Origin: Sphingomonas sp. BK235
Lineage (GTDB): Bacteria; Pseudomonadota; Alphaproteobacteria; Sphingomonadales; Sphingomonadaceae
Length of the DNA: 64,000 nt
Direction of reading: 5' to 3'
Assembly (NCBI RefSeq): GCF_004345855.1
Contig: NZ_SLXN01000006.1
Span: 1-64,000, forward strand
A program made the position numbers and the translations under genes. Each line of letters opens with the position of its first letter. The stretch's first letter is position 1. The notes under the pieces are model-generated. The model did no database searches. It saw only the letters and a program-made list of their open reading frames with translations, and had not been told where the DNA came from. Of the stretch, positions 1 to 8,397 are shown piece by piece.

Positions 1-374
1 ACTTCGCTGGTCGACGCCTGGAAGATCTTGCACTTCAGCCGCTTCGCCAGCCCCAGCATGTTGATCGCGCCGATCACCGAGGTCTTGGTGGTCTGTACCG
101 GATCGTATTGATAATGGATCGGCGAGGCGGGGCAGGCGAGATTGTAGATCTCATCCACCTCGACGTAGAGCGGGAAGCACACGTCGTGGCGCAGGAACTC
201 GAAGCGCGCGTTGCCGTGCAGATGGTCGATGTTGCGCTTGGCGCCGGTGAACAGATTGTCGACGCACAGCACCTCGTCGCCGCGATCGAGCAGCCGGTCG
301 ATCAGGTGCGAGCCGAGGAAGCCGGCTCCGCCCGTGACGAGCACGCGCTTGCGCGACTGATAGTTACGCGACAT
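1..374 (-). CDS. UDP-glucuronate decarboxylase (UXS), 5' part only
   Basis: Reading the minus strand from ATG at 374 gives 124 residues that run off the window edge. The product begins with a Rossmann dinucleotide motif, [14 protein letters not shown] (residues 11-24), and contains [20 protein letters not shown], a stretch typical of UDP-xylose synthases. That family is an extended short-chain dehydrogenase that converts UDP-glucuronate to UDP-xylose. An AGGGGAG sequence lies about 8 bases upstream of the start. Its place next to glycosyltransferase, acyltransferase and EPS genes fits nucleotide-sugar supply for the polysaccharide. A related NAD-dependent epimerase is the alternative, but the motif favours UXS. 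Confidence 0.88.
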   Translation of the reverse strand, partial: MSRNYQSRKRVLVTGGAGFLGSHLIDRLLDRGDEVLCVDNLFTGAKRNIDHLHGNARFEFLRHDVCFPLYVEVDEIYNLACPASPIHYQYDPVQTTKTSVIGAINMLGLAKRLKCKIFQASTSE

Positions 375-537
375 GATCGATGTTACTCCCCTGGACTGAC
401 GCGCGCGCCCCCGGCCTCTCGCCGGACGCGTGCTTGTGCCAATGATCCTCCGCGGCGACAAGAAAGCTTTCAGACAAAGCCGGCATGACGCGTCGGACGA
501 TGGCCAACCATGGTGGTCAAAGACTAAGGGACGATTG

Positions 538-1545
538 ATGCAGCGCATCCCGATCCTCGACGGCTGGCGCGCGCTGAGCATCCTGCTCGTGCTCGCGGGG
601 CATCTGCTGCCGCTCGGGCCGCATCGCTGGGCGCTCAACGGCGCGGCCGCGGCGTCGGGCATGGCGCTGTTCTTCACGCTGTCGGGGTTCCTCATCACCC
701 AGTTCCTGTGGCACCGGCCCGATGTCACCCCCTTCCTGATCCGCCGGCTGTTCCGCATCGTCCCGCTCGCCTGGGCGGCGATGCTGGCGCTCGCGCTGGT
801 GACGCGCGCCGCGTCCGTCGATCTCGCCGCCAATCTCGCCTTCGTCGCCAACCTGCCGCCGACGCATCTGCTGGCGGGGGGCGATCATCTGTGGAGCCTG
901 TGCGTCGAGGTGCAATTCTACCTCGGCGTCGCGCTGCTGGTCGCGCTGGGCGGACGCCGCGCGCTGCTGCTGCTGCCGCTGCTCTGCCTCGCGGTCACCG
1001 CGACGCGCGTGGTGCAGCACGCGCCGATCAGCATCTTCACCTGGCAGCGGATCGACGAGATCCTCGCCGGCGCCACGCTCGCGCTGGTCCATGCGCACGC
1101 GCCGCGCTGGACCGAGCGCCTCCCCGCCCTGCTGCCGCTGCTGCTGCTGCCGCTGGTGGTCGCCGCCGCGCACGAGGCGAGCGGTGCGCTGCAATATGCC
1201 CGGCCCTATCTCGCCGCGGCGGCGGTGGGCTGTTCGATCTATGCCGCGCCCGCCTGGATGCGGCGGCTGTTCGGCTCGGCGCCCGCGCGCTACGTCGCCG
1301 AAGTGTCCTACGCGGTCTATGTCTTCCACGTCATGTTCGCGGCGACATGGCTGGGCAGCGGCGGGACGGTGATCCGCTATGCCAAGCGCCCGCTGCTGTT
1401 CGCCGCGGTCTTCGCGGCGGCGCATCTCTCCACCTTCCGCTTCGAGCGGCCGATGATCGAGCGCGGCAAGCGGCTCGAGCGCTGGCTGGTGGCTCAGCGC
1501 GCGCGCAGCCAGGCGGTGGGGCGCCCGCCGAGCAGTTTGAGGTAG
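538..1545 (+). CDS. Acyltransferase 3 family membrane protein (OafA/YrhL-like)
   Basis: A 335-residue integral membrane protein. It opens with [19 protein letters not shown], the R/H-containing signature of acyltransferase 3 proteins, and FFTLSGFLI and [12 protein letters not shown] follow at the usual positions. About ten hydrophobic segments are visible. These enzymes O-acylate membrane-linked or exported sugars, so it probably decorates the exopolysaccharide made by neighbouring genes (inference). The ATG at 538 was chosen over the upstream in-frame start because AAGGGACG precedes it and the family signature starts at once. Its last 52 bases overlap the 3' end of the convergent glycosyltransferase gene. 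Confidence 0.88.
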   Translation: MQRIPILDGWRALSILLVLAGHLLPLGPHRWALNGAAAASGMALFFTLSGFLITQFLWHRPDVTPFLIRRLFRIVPLAWAAMLALALVTRAASVDLAANLAFVANLPPTHLLAGGDHLWSLCVEVQFYLGVALLVALGGRRALLLLPLLCLAVTATRVVQHAPISIFTWQRIDEILAGATLALVHAHAPRWTERLPALLPLLLLPLVVAAAHEASGALQYARPYLAAAAVGCSIYAAPAWMRRLFGSAPARYVAEVSYAVYVFHVMFAATWLGSGGTVIRYAKRPLLFAAVFAAAHLSTFRFERPMIERGKRLERWLVAQRARSQAVGRPPSSLR

Positions 1546-2708
1546 AGCGGGATCTTCCACAGCACGTAGAGCGGCAGCCGCGCCGCCGCCCCCGGCGACA
1601 GGAAGGCGCGCCCGACGCGGCGCCACGCCACCAGCAGCGCCACCGCCGCCGCCGCCATCGCCACCGCCAGCACCGCCGCGGGCCAGGCCGAGGCGCCCGC
1701 GAGCACCAGCAGCGCGGCGACCAGCAGCGCGGCGAGATCGACCATCAGCAGCAGCGTCAGCGGCGGGATCGCGAGGCTGAGCCCCGCCCAGCCGTCGCGC
1801 GCGTCGCCGCGGCGCAGCGCGGACGCCATCGCCGGCAGCGCGCGGCGCAGCGACGTGGCGAGAAAGCCGCCCTCCCAGCGCGTGCGCTGCTGCAGCGTGC
1901 CCGCGGCGTTGCTGGCCGCGCTCCACACCGTGGCCTCGCGCACGAACCCCGGCAGCGCGCCGCGCCGCGCCAGATCGAGCCCGAGCGCGAGATCCTCGAC
2001 GATGTCCGCGGTGGCGAGCGGGGCGTCGCGGAAGATCGGCCAGGGAAAGGCCATGCCCGTGCCCGTCAGATTGGCCCGCCCGGCCAATCGCGCGAGCCCG
2101 GTCTGGCGCACCAGATTCTTGATGACGAAGGCGAAATTGGAGACCTGCACCATCGGCGCGGCGGTCAGGTCGGGGGCCAGCAGGTTGACCGCCTGGACCG
2201 GGCGCTCGGTCGCGCGCGCCGCCATCGCCGCCAGCGAGGCGCGGTCGGTGGCGCCGTCGGCGTCCAGCACCATCACCACCGCGGGGCGCGACTCGGGGGC
2301 ACGCGCCGCGAGCGAATCGCGCGCGTGCGCCAGCGCATAGCCCTTGCCGCGGCGCGTCGGATCGTCGCGCCGCACCACCGTCGCGCCCGCCGCCTCGGCG
2401 ATCGCGGCGGTGTCGTCGCGGCAATTGTCGGCGACGACCAGCAGCTCGAACCCCGCGGGCAGTTCGGGGAGCAGCCGCGCCACCGTCGCCGCGATGATCG
2501 GCCCCTCGTCATGCGCGGGCATCACGATCACCGCGCGCGGGCCGGCGGCGGCGGGCGAGGGCGGCGGGGTGAGAGCGGGCGGGGCGGGAGCGGGCGGTGG
2601 GACACGCAGGCCCGCGACGACCTCGACCACGAAAGCGAGCGTCAGCGCGACCGGGGGCGCGGCGACGGCGGCCGCTGCCACGGTGGCGACGATTTCAACA
2701 GCTGACAC
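1494..2708 (-). CDS. Family 2 glycosyltransferase, membrane-anchored
   Basis: A 404-residue protein with an N-terminal hydrophobic segment, a proline-rich linker (about residues 35-55), a GT-A fold domain and C-terminal membrane helices (about 310-365). Visible motifs are VIVMPAHDEG at the nucleotide-sugar site, the metal-binding DADG, a downstream ED pair (DIVEDLALG) and QQRTRWEGG, corresponding to the Q-x-x-R-W motif of processive or membrane-bound GT2 enzymes. It probably adds or polymerises sugars for the adjacent exopolysaccharide. Specificity cannot be read from sequence. It is convergent with the acyltransferase gene and divergent from the exosortase gene. Confidence 0.87.
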   Translation of the reverse strand: MSAVEIVATVAAAAVAAPPVALTLAFVVEVVAGLRVPPPAPAPPALTPPPSPAAAGPRAVIVMPAHDEGPIIAATVARLLPELPAGFELLVVADNCRDDTAAIAEAAGATVVRRDDPTRRGKGYALAHARDSLAARAPESRPAVVMVLDADGATDRASLAAMAARATERPVQAVNLLAPDLTAAPMVQVSNFAFVIKNLVRQTGLARLAGRANLTGTGMAFPWPIFRDAPLATADIVEDLALGLDLARRGALPGFVREATVWSAASNAAGTLQQRTRWEGGFLATSLRRALPAMASALRRGDARDGWAGLSLAIPPLTLLLMVDLAALLVAALLVLAGASAWPAAVLAVAMAAAAVALLVAWRRVGRAFLSPGAAARLPLYVLWKIPLYLKLLGGRPTAWLRAR

Positions 2709-2981
2709 CCGCTCTACCCCGCGTCCCGCGCCCGAGCGGCGCCCGCCCGCTGTAGCCCAGCCGGTCGCGACTTTTCCACCGCCATGTCAACGCGCCGCAC
2801 CGGGCGGGCGACCATGGTGTGCCCTATGTTAACCGAGAAGCGTGCCGTTTTCGTCACCTCCGCCGCGCCAAAGCCGGGGGGCTCGGTTGCGAGGAGGGGT
2901 TTTCGCGTTTATGCAACATTCTGCCGGAAAGGGGGCGCCGGTGCCGCTTCGGTATTTGCCCGCTTATCGAGTTCGATACAG

Positions 2982-3905
2982 GTGAATAGCCAGCATAGTG
3001 CGACGTTGGACGCCGCGACCGATCGCGATCGGGTCCGTGGCAGGCGACCGCTTCGATTCCCCGCTCTTCCGCTCACCGGCTGGCTGCTGCTGATCGGCTG
3101 CGTCGCGCTGGCGACGCCGACGATGCTGACGGTGGCGCAGTTCAGCTGGTCGACCGAACAGGGTGGGCACGGCCCGCTGGTGCTCGCCACGGGGCTGTGG
3201 CTGCTGTGGCGCGAGGCGCCCGCCGCCTGGCCGCTGCGCACGCCCGGGCGGCCCGCGATCGTCTGGTCGCTGCTGTCCTTCTTCCTGCTGTGCTACGTCG
3301 CCGCGCGCATCACCGGCATCATCGAGATCGAGGGCTTCGCGTTGTACGGCGCGCTGCTGGTGGCGGGCTATGCGCTGCTCGGCGGCGCGGTGCTGCGGCG
3401 GCTGTGGTTCCCGCTCTTCTATCTCGGCTTCGTCTTCCCGCCGCCCGATCAGGTGGTGGCGGTGGTCACCCAGCCGCTCAAGATCGCGATCTCGCAGCAG
3501 GCGGTGAACTTGCTGTACGCGCTGGGCTATCCGATCGGCAGCTCGGGCGTGTCGATCCAGATCGCGCAATATGACCTGCTGGTGGCGGCGGCCTGCGCGG
3601 GGCTCAACTCGATCATCAGTCTCACCGCGATCTGCCTGTTCTATATCTACGTCCGCCATCAGGCGAACTGGCGCTACGCCGCGTTGTTGATGGTGACGAT
3701 CCTGCCGATCGCGGTGTTCGCCAACTTCATCCGCGTGATCCTGCTGATCCTCATCACTTATTATTTCGGCGACGCGGCGGCGCAGGGGTTCGCGCACGAT
3801 TTCGCGGGGCTGGTGATGTTCCTGATGGCGGTGCTCACCATCTTCGCGATCGACGGGATGGCGGCGCCGCTGCGCCGCGCGCTGGGGAATGGCCATGACG
3901 ACTGA
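2982..3905 (+). CDS. xrtV: Exosortase, V type
   Basis: A membrane cysteine transpeptidase-like enzyme that recognises PEP-CTERM tails on exported proteins. Eight or so membrane segments are visible. The three conserved catalytic positions are present: Cys in AAACAGLNS, Arg in FANFIRV and His in FAHDFAGL. GTG at 2982 gives 307 residues, a usual size for the family; the in-frame extension to 2784 adds low-complexity residues upstream and is probably not translated, though no strong ribosome site marks either start. epsI overlaps its 3' end, and PEP-CTERM substrates lie at 14.9 and 17.7 kb. The V-type assignment rests on the neighbouring EpsI and small accessory protein. Confidence 0.9.
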   Translation: MNSQHSATLDAATDRDRVRGRRPLRFPALPLTGWLLLIGCVALATPTMLTVAQFSWSTEQGGHGPLVLATGLWLLWREAPAAWPLRTPGRPAIVWSLLSFFLLCYVAARITGIIEIEGFALYGALLVAGYALLGGAVLRRLWFPLFYLGFVFPPPDQVVAVVTQPLKIAISQQAVNLLYALGYPIGSSGVSIQIAQYDLLVAAACAGLNSIISLTAICLFYIYVRHQANWRYAALLMVTILPIAVFANFIRVILLILITYYFGDAAAQGFAHDFAGLVMFLMAVLTIFAIDGMAAPLRRALGNGHDD

Positions 3906-4590
3906 CGCGATCGCGCCGCGCCTGCTGGACCGCCGTCGCGCGATCATCGGCGGGGCGTTCCTGCTCACCGCCGGGGTCGCCGCCGCGCGCGTGCCCGGGC
4001 ATCACATCGACCTGCTGGGCGCGCGCAAGATCGACGCGCTGATCCCGCAGCAGATCGGCTCCTGGTCGTTCCTGTCGAAGAGCGGGCTGGTGGTGCCCCC
4101 GGCGGACCAGCTCTCCGACATGCTCTACTCTCAGCTGATCACGCGCGTGTATGTCTCGCCGGACGAGCTGCCGGTGATGATGCTGGTGGCGCAGAGCAGC
4201 GGGCAGACGGGTATCCTCCAGGTCCACCGCCCCGAATATTGCTATCCCGCGGGCGGGTTCACGCTCACCGACAAGACCGTCAACGCGATCCCGCTGCCGG
4301 GCAGCACGCTCGACGCCATCGTAATGACCGCGCGCGCCGACAACCGTACCGAGCAATTGCTGTACTGGACGCGCGTCGGCAACGACATGCCGCTGACCTG
4401 GGCGCAGCAGCGCTGGTCGGTGGCGCGCGCCAATCTGCGCGGCGACGTGCCCGACGCGGTGATGGTGCGGCTGTCGACGCTGACCGAGGATCGCGCCGCG
4501 GCGATGCGCGCGCTGTCGTCCTTCACCCGGTCGATGTTCGCCGCGGTGCCCGCCGACGTGCGCCGCGTGCTCGACAGCGGCATGGGGTGA
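3895..4590 (+). CDS. epsI: Exosortase-associated protein EpsI
   Basis: A 231-residue protein with one N-terminal hydrophobic segment preceded by arginines (LDRRRAIIGGAFLLTAG), followed by a periplasmic domain. The HRPEYCYPAGGF stretch near residue 110 is the characteristic EpsI motif, where these proteins carry a conserved H-PE-CY signature. EpsI proteins accompany exosortases in EPS loci; their biochemical role is not settled. The gene overlaps xrtV by 11 bases. ATG at 3895 sits six bases after a GGGGA sequence; ATG at 3889 is an alternative adding two residues. Confidence 0.87.
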   Translation: MTTDAIAPRLLDRRRAIIGGAFLLTAGVAAARVPGHHIDLLGARKIDALIPQQIGSWSFLSKSGLVVPPADQLSDMLYSQLITRVYVSPDELPVMMLVAQSSGQTGILQVHRPEYCYPAGGFTLTDKTVNAIPLPGSTLDAIVMTARADNRTEQLLYWTRVGNDMPLTWAQQRWSVARANLRGDVPDAVMVRLSTLTEDRAAAMRALSSFTRSMFAAVPADVRRVLDSGMG

Positions 4591-4608
4591 TGGGGACGCG
4601 CGCCGGCG

Positions 4609-4860
4609 TCAGGGACGCCGGCTGGGAAGTTCGATCGGCTTCAGGACGAGGAGGATGAAGATCAGGTTCGCCACGATGAGCGCGATCGCGAGCAGGTGAT
4701 AGCCGCCGTTGCCGAAATAATTGGCGAGCGCGCAGATCACCGCACCGGCGAGATAGGCAAGCATCGAATCCTGCCGCTCGCTGGATACCGATCGTTGCAG
4801 AAACAGCACGACAAGGCCGGCGAAAATGGCCAAAGTCACCCAATCGTAAGCAGTTTGCAT
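4609..4860 (-). CDS. Small three-helix membrane protein, XrtV-system accessory protein
   Basis: An 83-residue protein with three hydrophobic segments (about residues 5-22, 34-50 and 54-73) and a short charged loop, SSERQDS. It sits on the minus strand between epsI and the EpsD-like gene, both on the plus strand. Size and position match the small accessory proteins found beside V-type exosortases in sphingomonads; this match is from memory of that family. Nothing in the sequence gives a catalytic role. Confidence 0.72.
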   Translation of the reverse strand: MQTAYDWVTLAIFAGLVVLFLQRSVSSERQDSMLAYLAGAVICALANYFGNGGYHLLAIALIVANLIFILLVLKPIELPSRRP

Positions 4861-4946
4861 CCGGCGTCCAATCCTTGACGCCGAACCGGTACATCAAAAC
4901 CGCGCTTAGTGCTAGGCACGGCGCCGGCAATGAAGAGGGGAATGAG

Positions 4947-5804
4947 ATGTTCAGGCGTGGGACTCTGGTCGCGGTGAGCTCGCTCGCGCTGCTCGCCGCG
5001 GGATGTGATCGCAAGCCCACCGGCCAGACCGTGGCGGTGGTGAACGGGGACGAGATCTCGGTCGGCGAACTCAACGCCGAGTTGCAGCAGGCCAACGTGC
5101 CGCAGGGCGCCGACCAGAAGCAGGTCCGCACCCAGTTGTTGCAGAACATCATCAGCCGCCGCCTGCTGGCGCAGGACGCGCGCAAGAACGGCGTCGACAA
5201 GACGCCCGAGTTCCTCAGCCGCCAGCGCCGCCTGACCGACGAGCTGCTGATCGCGATGAACGCGGAGCGCCAGGCGGGGAGCCAGAAGCTGCCCGATCAG
5301 AAGGCGATCGACGATTTCATGGCGGCCAACCCGCAGGCGTTCGCGCAGCGGCAGGTGCTGGCGCTCCAGCAGATCGTGATCGATCCGCCGCAGGATCCCA
5401 AGGTGCTCGAGCCGCTCAAGGACGCGCACACGATGGACGCGGTGGCGGCGATGCTGACCAAGCTCAACATCCCCTTCACGCGCACCACCGGCCGGCTCGA
5501 CACCGCCAGCGTGCCGCCCGAGGTGCTCAAGCGCATCTTCGCGCTGCCCGCGTCCGAGCCGTTCGTGCTGCCCGCCAACGGCAAGCTGTTCGCCAGCGTG
5601 ATCGTCGGGCGCGAGCCGGTGGCGGCCTCGGCCGACGACATGCGCAAGGCCGCGGTCGCCGCGCTGCGCAAGCAGAACGAGGACAAGAGCCTCAACGATC
5701 AGGTCAAGCAGCTGCGCACCAGCGCGAAGATCGAATATCAGCCGGGCTATGCGCCCCCCGCCGGCACCGGTGGCGCCGCGGCCCCCGGCGCGGCCAAGAA
5801 GTGA
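4947..5804 (+). CDS. EpsD-like peptidyl-prolyl cis-trans isomerase family lipoprotein
   Basis: A 285-residue protein. The signal peptide ends in a lipobox, LLAAGCDRK, so it should be an outer- or inner-membrane lipoprotein. Residues 30-110 resemble the SurA N-terminal chaperone segment (VAVVNGDEISVGELNAELQ, then a helix with QLLQNIISRRLLAQDA), and the central part resembles a parvulin-type domain as in EpsD proteins of PEP-CTERM/EPS loci. The C-terminal tail is rich in Ala, Gly and Pro. ATG at 4947 has GAAGAGGGGAATGAG just upstream. Probable role: folding or assembly factor for exported EPS or PEP-CTERM components (inference). Confidence 0.78.
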   Translation: MFRRGTLVAVSSLALLAAGCDRKPTGQTVAVVNGDEISVGELNAELQQANVPQGADQKQVRTQLLQNIISRRLLAQDARKNGVDKTPEFLSRQRRLTDELLIAMNAERQAGSQKLPDQKAIDDFMAANPQAFAQRQVLALQQIVIDPPQDPKVLEPLKDAHTMDAVAAMLTKLNIPFTRTTGRLDTASVPPEVLKRIFALPASEPFVLPANGKLFASVIVGREPVAASADDMRKAAVAALRKQNEDKSLNDQVKQLRTSAKIEYQPGYAPPAGTGGAAAPGAAKK

Positions 5805-5872
5805 GGCGGGCGGGGCGGCGCGCCGACGCGCCGCCCCGAGCATGTTCATCGTCGCGGAGGCGGCGCGCCCTC

Positions 5873-5900
5873 GTCATCCCGGCCTCGCGCCGGGATCCAT
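5873..5900. repeat. Isolated half-copy of the 94-bp palindromic element
   Basis: A GTCATCCCGG...CCGGGATCCAT arm lies directly upstream of the complete copy at 5947-6040. The leaders before both arms are similar (TTCATCGTCGCGGAGGCGGC versus TTTATTGTCGCGGAAGCGGC), so this looks like a partial tandem duplication of the element's left end. Confidence 0.75.
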
Positions 5901-5946
5901 GGGGCCGGACCCAAAAAGGTTTATTGTCGCGGAAGCGGCTTGCCCC

Positions 5947-6040
5947 GTCATCCCGGGCTTGACCCGGGATCCATCGCGCCGCGAGTGCCGCAGGCGTTGC
6001 TCTCGCGAAGAAATGGATCCCGGCGCGAGGCCGGGATGAC
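5947..6040. repeat. 94-bp palindromic intergenic element, copy 1
   Basis: The left arm starts GTCATCCCGG and runs to GGGATCCAT; the right arm starts TGGATCCCGG and ends CCGGGATGAC, with about 40 bases between. It lies between the convergent ends of the EpsD-like gene and the CpsD-like gene. The same element, with the same total length, recurs six more times in this window. It resembles the paired REP (BIME-type) elements of other bacteria. Confidence 0.88.
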
Positions 6041-6106
6041 GGTGGCGGGAAATTGCGCCGGCGCATGCGTCCCGTCAGCGGGAGCGGGCGTCAGGCCCGC
6101 GCGCGC

Positions 6107-6922
6107 TCACTTGTAATAGTCGGCGTAACCCGCGCCATAGCCATAGCCATAGCTGTCCGCGAGCAACCCGCCGTCGAAGCGGTTGAGCACCACGCCCGCG
6201 CACGGCGCCTGGTCGAGCACGTGCAGCGCGTCCTTGACCTGCTTCTTGGTCGTGCGCCCCTCCTCGACCACCAGGATGAAGGCGTCGAGCTTGGTGGTGA
6301 CGATCGTCGCGTCGTCGTTGGCGAAGACCGGCGGCAGGTCGCACAGGAACAGCGAGGGCGCGGTGCAGGCGCGCATCGCCGCGACCGTGCGATCCATCCG
6401 CTCGGACGCGAGCAGCTCGGCCGAATGCGCCGGCGCGCGATCGGTCGGCAGGATCACCAGCCGCTCGCCCTGCGGGTGCCACGCCAGCGAGCGCAGCGAC
6501 TCGACCTCGCCCTCGAGATAATGGCGCATGCCCGCCTCGACCGGCTGGCCGAAATTGTGCGCGATCGAGCCGCGCCGCAGGTCGAGGTCGACCAGATAGG
6601 TGTCGAGCCCCGGGGTGCGCGACAGTGCCGCGGCGAGGTTGGTGGCGCAGAAGGACTTGCCGACCGCGGGCGTCGCCGAGACGATGCCGAAGAGACGCCA
6701 GCCCTTGTGCCGGTTCAGCTTGAGCAGCCGCGACCGCAGCATGTTGAACGGGCGCGAGCGCACGTCGCGGCTGTCGAAGCCGTAGATGCCGCGCTGCTTG
6801 GCCTCGGCGCTGCTCCAGCCGAACTCGGTCGACTGGTCGAGCGTCGGCATGGTCTCGGCCGCGAGCGGCGTGGCCTGGGACGTGGACATCGGGATCGCCT
6901 TGAGCATGTCGGTCATCTTCAC
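6107..6922 (-). CDS. CpsD/CapB-family tyrosine-protein kinase (EPS)
   Basis: A 271-residue cytoplasmic P-loop protein. SATPAVGKSFCATNLA is a Walker A motif of the BY-kinase/MinD type, and LVDLDLR matches Walker A'. The C-terminus is a tyrosine cluster (YGYGYGAGYADYYK), the usual site of autophosphorylation in this family. Such kinases pair with a Wzz-like membrane activator to control polysaccharide chain length and export; the gene overlaps the Wzz-like gene by four bases (ATGA), so the two should be co-translated. It is the last gene of a four-gene minus-strand operon. Confidence 0.9.
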   Translation of the reverse strand: MKMTDMLKAIPMSTSQATPLAAETMPTLDQSTEFGWSSAEAKQRGIYGFDSRDVRSRPFNMLRSRLLKLNRHKGWRLFGIVSATPAVGKSFCATNLAAALSRTPGLDTYLVDLDLRRGSIAHNFGQPVEAGMRHYLEGEVESLRSLAWHPQGERLVILPTDRAPAHSAELLASERMDRTVAAMRACTAPSLFLCDLPPVFANDDATIVTTKLDAFILVVEEGRTTKKQVKDALHVLDQAPCAGVVLNRFDGGLLADSYGYGYGAGYADYYK

Positions 6923-8397
6923 AGCGCCGCGCCCGACGCGGGGTCGGCGGCGAGGGACGGTTTGCGGCGGAAGCGCAGCGCGGGCAGCCAGCGGCGCCGC
7001 TTCTGCCCGGGGCCGAGATCGGGCGTGAAGGTGGGCACCACCGTCAGCGTCTCCAGCCCCAGCGCCTTGAGCTGGTCGACCCCGCGGATCGGGCGCAACA
7101 GGAACTCGAGCCCGAGCGCGAGCACGATGCCCAGCCCCAGCCCGCCCGCGATCCCGCCGCCGATCAGCAGCAGGCGGTTGGGCGACACCGGCTTGTCGGG
7201 CGCGGCCGGGGGATCGACCACGGTGAGCCGCTCGCCCTTCTGCTCCTGCGCCATCCGCGCCGAATTCTGCGCGCGCAGCACGTTGCCCGTGATGTCCTTG
7301 AGCTGGTCGCGCAGCCCGTTGGCGCGCGACTCGAGCTGGCTCACCTGCTCCAGCACCACCGGCGCGCGCGACGAGGCGGCCATGCTCGCCGAGGTGCGCG
7401 CATTGTCGCTGGCGCGGAACTGCTCCAGCTGCGCGATCTGCGCGTTGTTCGCCTGGATCTGGCTCTGGATCAGCGCGCTGTCGGACGACGCGCCCTGCGA
7501 GGCGGAGATCTCCTGCGCCTGCGCCAGCCGCGCCTTGGCGCGCACCACGTCGGGGTGGCTCTCGTTGAACACCGCGCGCGCCGCGACCAGCGCCGCCTCG
7601 GCCTGCTGCACCAGCGGGTCCTTGCCGCCGCTGCGCCGCGACTGCGCCAGCAGCGAGCGATTCTCGCTCTGGAGCTGGGCGATCTGCGAGCTGTAGGTGC
7701 TCGCGTTCGACGGCAGCACCAGCCCGCCGGTGGCGAGCGCGCTGCCGTTGCGCGCCTTCAGCGCGGTGATCTGGCCCTCGATCTGGCCGATCTGCTCCTG
7801 CAGCTTGCGCGACTGGTCCTGCAGGAAGTCGACCGTGTTGGTCGCCTGCGCCGCCATGCTGGTCGCGTCGATCTCGAGGAAGCGGCTGACGATGCTCTGC
7901 ATCACCGCCTGCGCCTTGCCGGGATCGGCGTAATCGAAGCTCATCGTGAAGGCGATGGTGCTGGTGCCGCCGGCCTGCGCCTGCTGGCCCTGGCCGATGT
8001 CACCGCTGACCGCCTTGACCTCGGTGGCCTTCTGCATCGTCGCGACGATGTCGGACAGCGGCTTGGAGCGGCGCTCCTTCTCGTACAGGCCGTTCTGCTC
8101 GATCAGTTCGATCAGGTCGCCGCGGCTGAGCACCTGCTCGCGGATCTTGGCGATGCGCTGGTCGATGATCTGGGTGAGCGGCGAGCTGACCAGCGTGGAG
8201 GGCAGTTCCTGCGACTCGACCAGCAACGTCGCCGACGAGCGGTACATCGGCGGCAGCAGCAGCGCGAGCGCCACCCCGATCGTCGACAGCACCACGAAGG
8301 GCACGACGATCAGCCAGCGGCGCTGCCACAGGATGGTCGGGATATAGCCGAAGAAGCCGCCGCCCGACTGTTCGTCTTCCGTATCGAGGTCACTCAC
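6919..8397 (-). CDS. Wzz/GNVR-type polysaccharide chain-length determinant
   Basis: About 492 residues: a membrane segment near residues 27-47 (LIVVPFVVLSTIGVALALLL), a long periplasmic region rich in coiled-coil heptads (about 175-390), and a second membrane segment preceded by PDKPVSPNR, the typical junction of PCP-2a/GNVR proteins. It would act with the downstream CpsD-like kinase to set EPS chain length. GTG at 8397 gives a four-base GTGA overlap with the preceding gene, like the ATGA overlaps elsewhere in this operon; ATG at 8412 is a five-residue-longer alternative. Confidence 0.88.
   Translation of the reverse strand: MSDLDTEDEQSGGGFFGYIPTILWQRRWLIVVPFVVLSTIGVALALLLPPMYRSSATLLVESQELPSTLVSSPLTQIIDQRIAKIREQVLSRGDLIELIEQNGLYEKERRSKPLSDIVATMQKATEVKAVSGDIGQGQQAQAGGTSTIAFTMSFDYADPGKAQAVMQSIVSRFLEIDATSMAAQATNTVDFLQDQSRKLQEQIGQIEGQITALKARNGSALATGGLVLPSNASTYSSQIAQLQSENRSLLAQSRRSGGKDPLVQQAEAALVAARAVFNESHPDVVRAKARLAQAQEISASQGASSDSALIQSQIQANNAQIAQLEQFRASDNARTSASMAASSRAPVVLEQVSQLESRANGLRDQLKDITGNVLRAQNSARMAQEQKGERLTVVDPPAAPDKPVSPNRLLLIGGGIAGGLGLGIVLALGLEFLLRPIRGVDQLKALGLETLTVVPTFTPDLGPGQKRRRWLPALRFRRKPSLAADPASGAAL

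Noticed and set aside
517..2424. 635-residue minus-strand frame and the 665-residue plus-strand frame at 708-2705
   Set aside because: Both lie over the acyltransferase and glycosyltransferase genes in another frame. Their products are Arg/Ala/Gly-rich with no motif; long empty frames are common in high-GC DNA.
2784..2981. N-terminal extension of the exosortase to 2784
   Set aside because: It adds 66 residues of Arg/Gly-rich sequence ahead of the first conserved segment; GTG at 2982 gives the family length.
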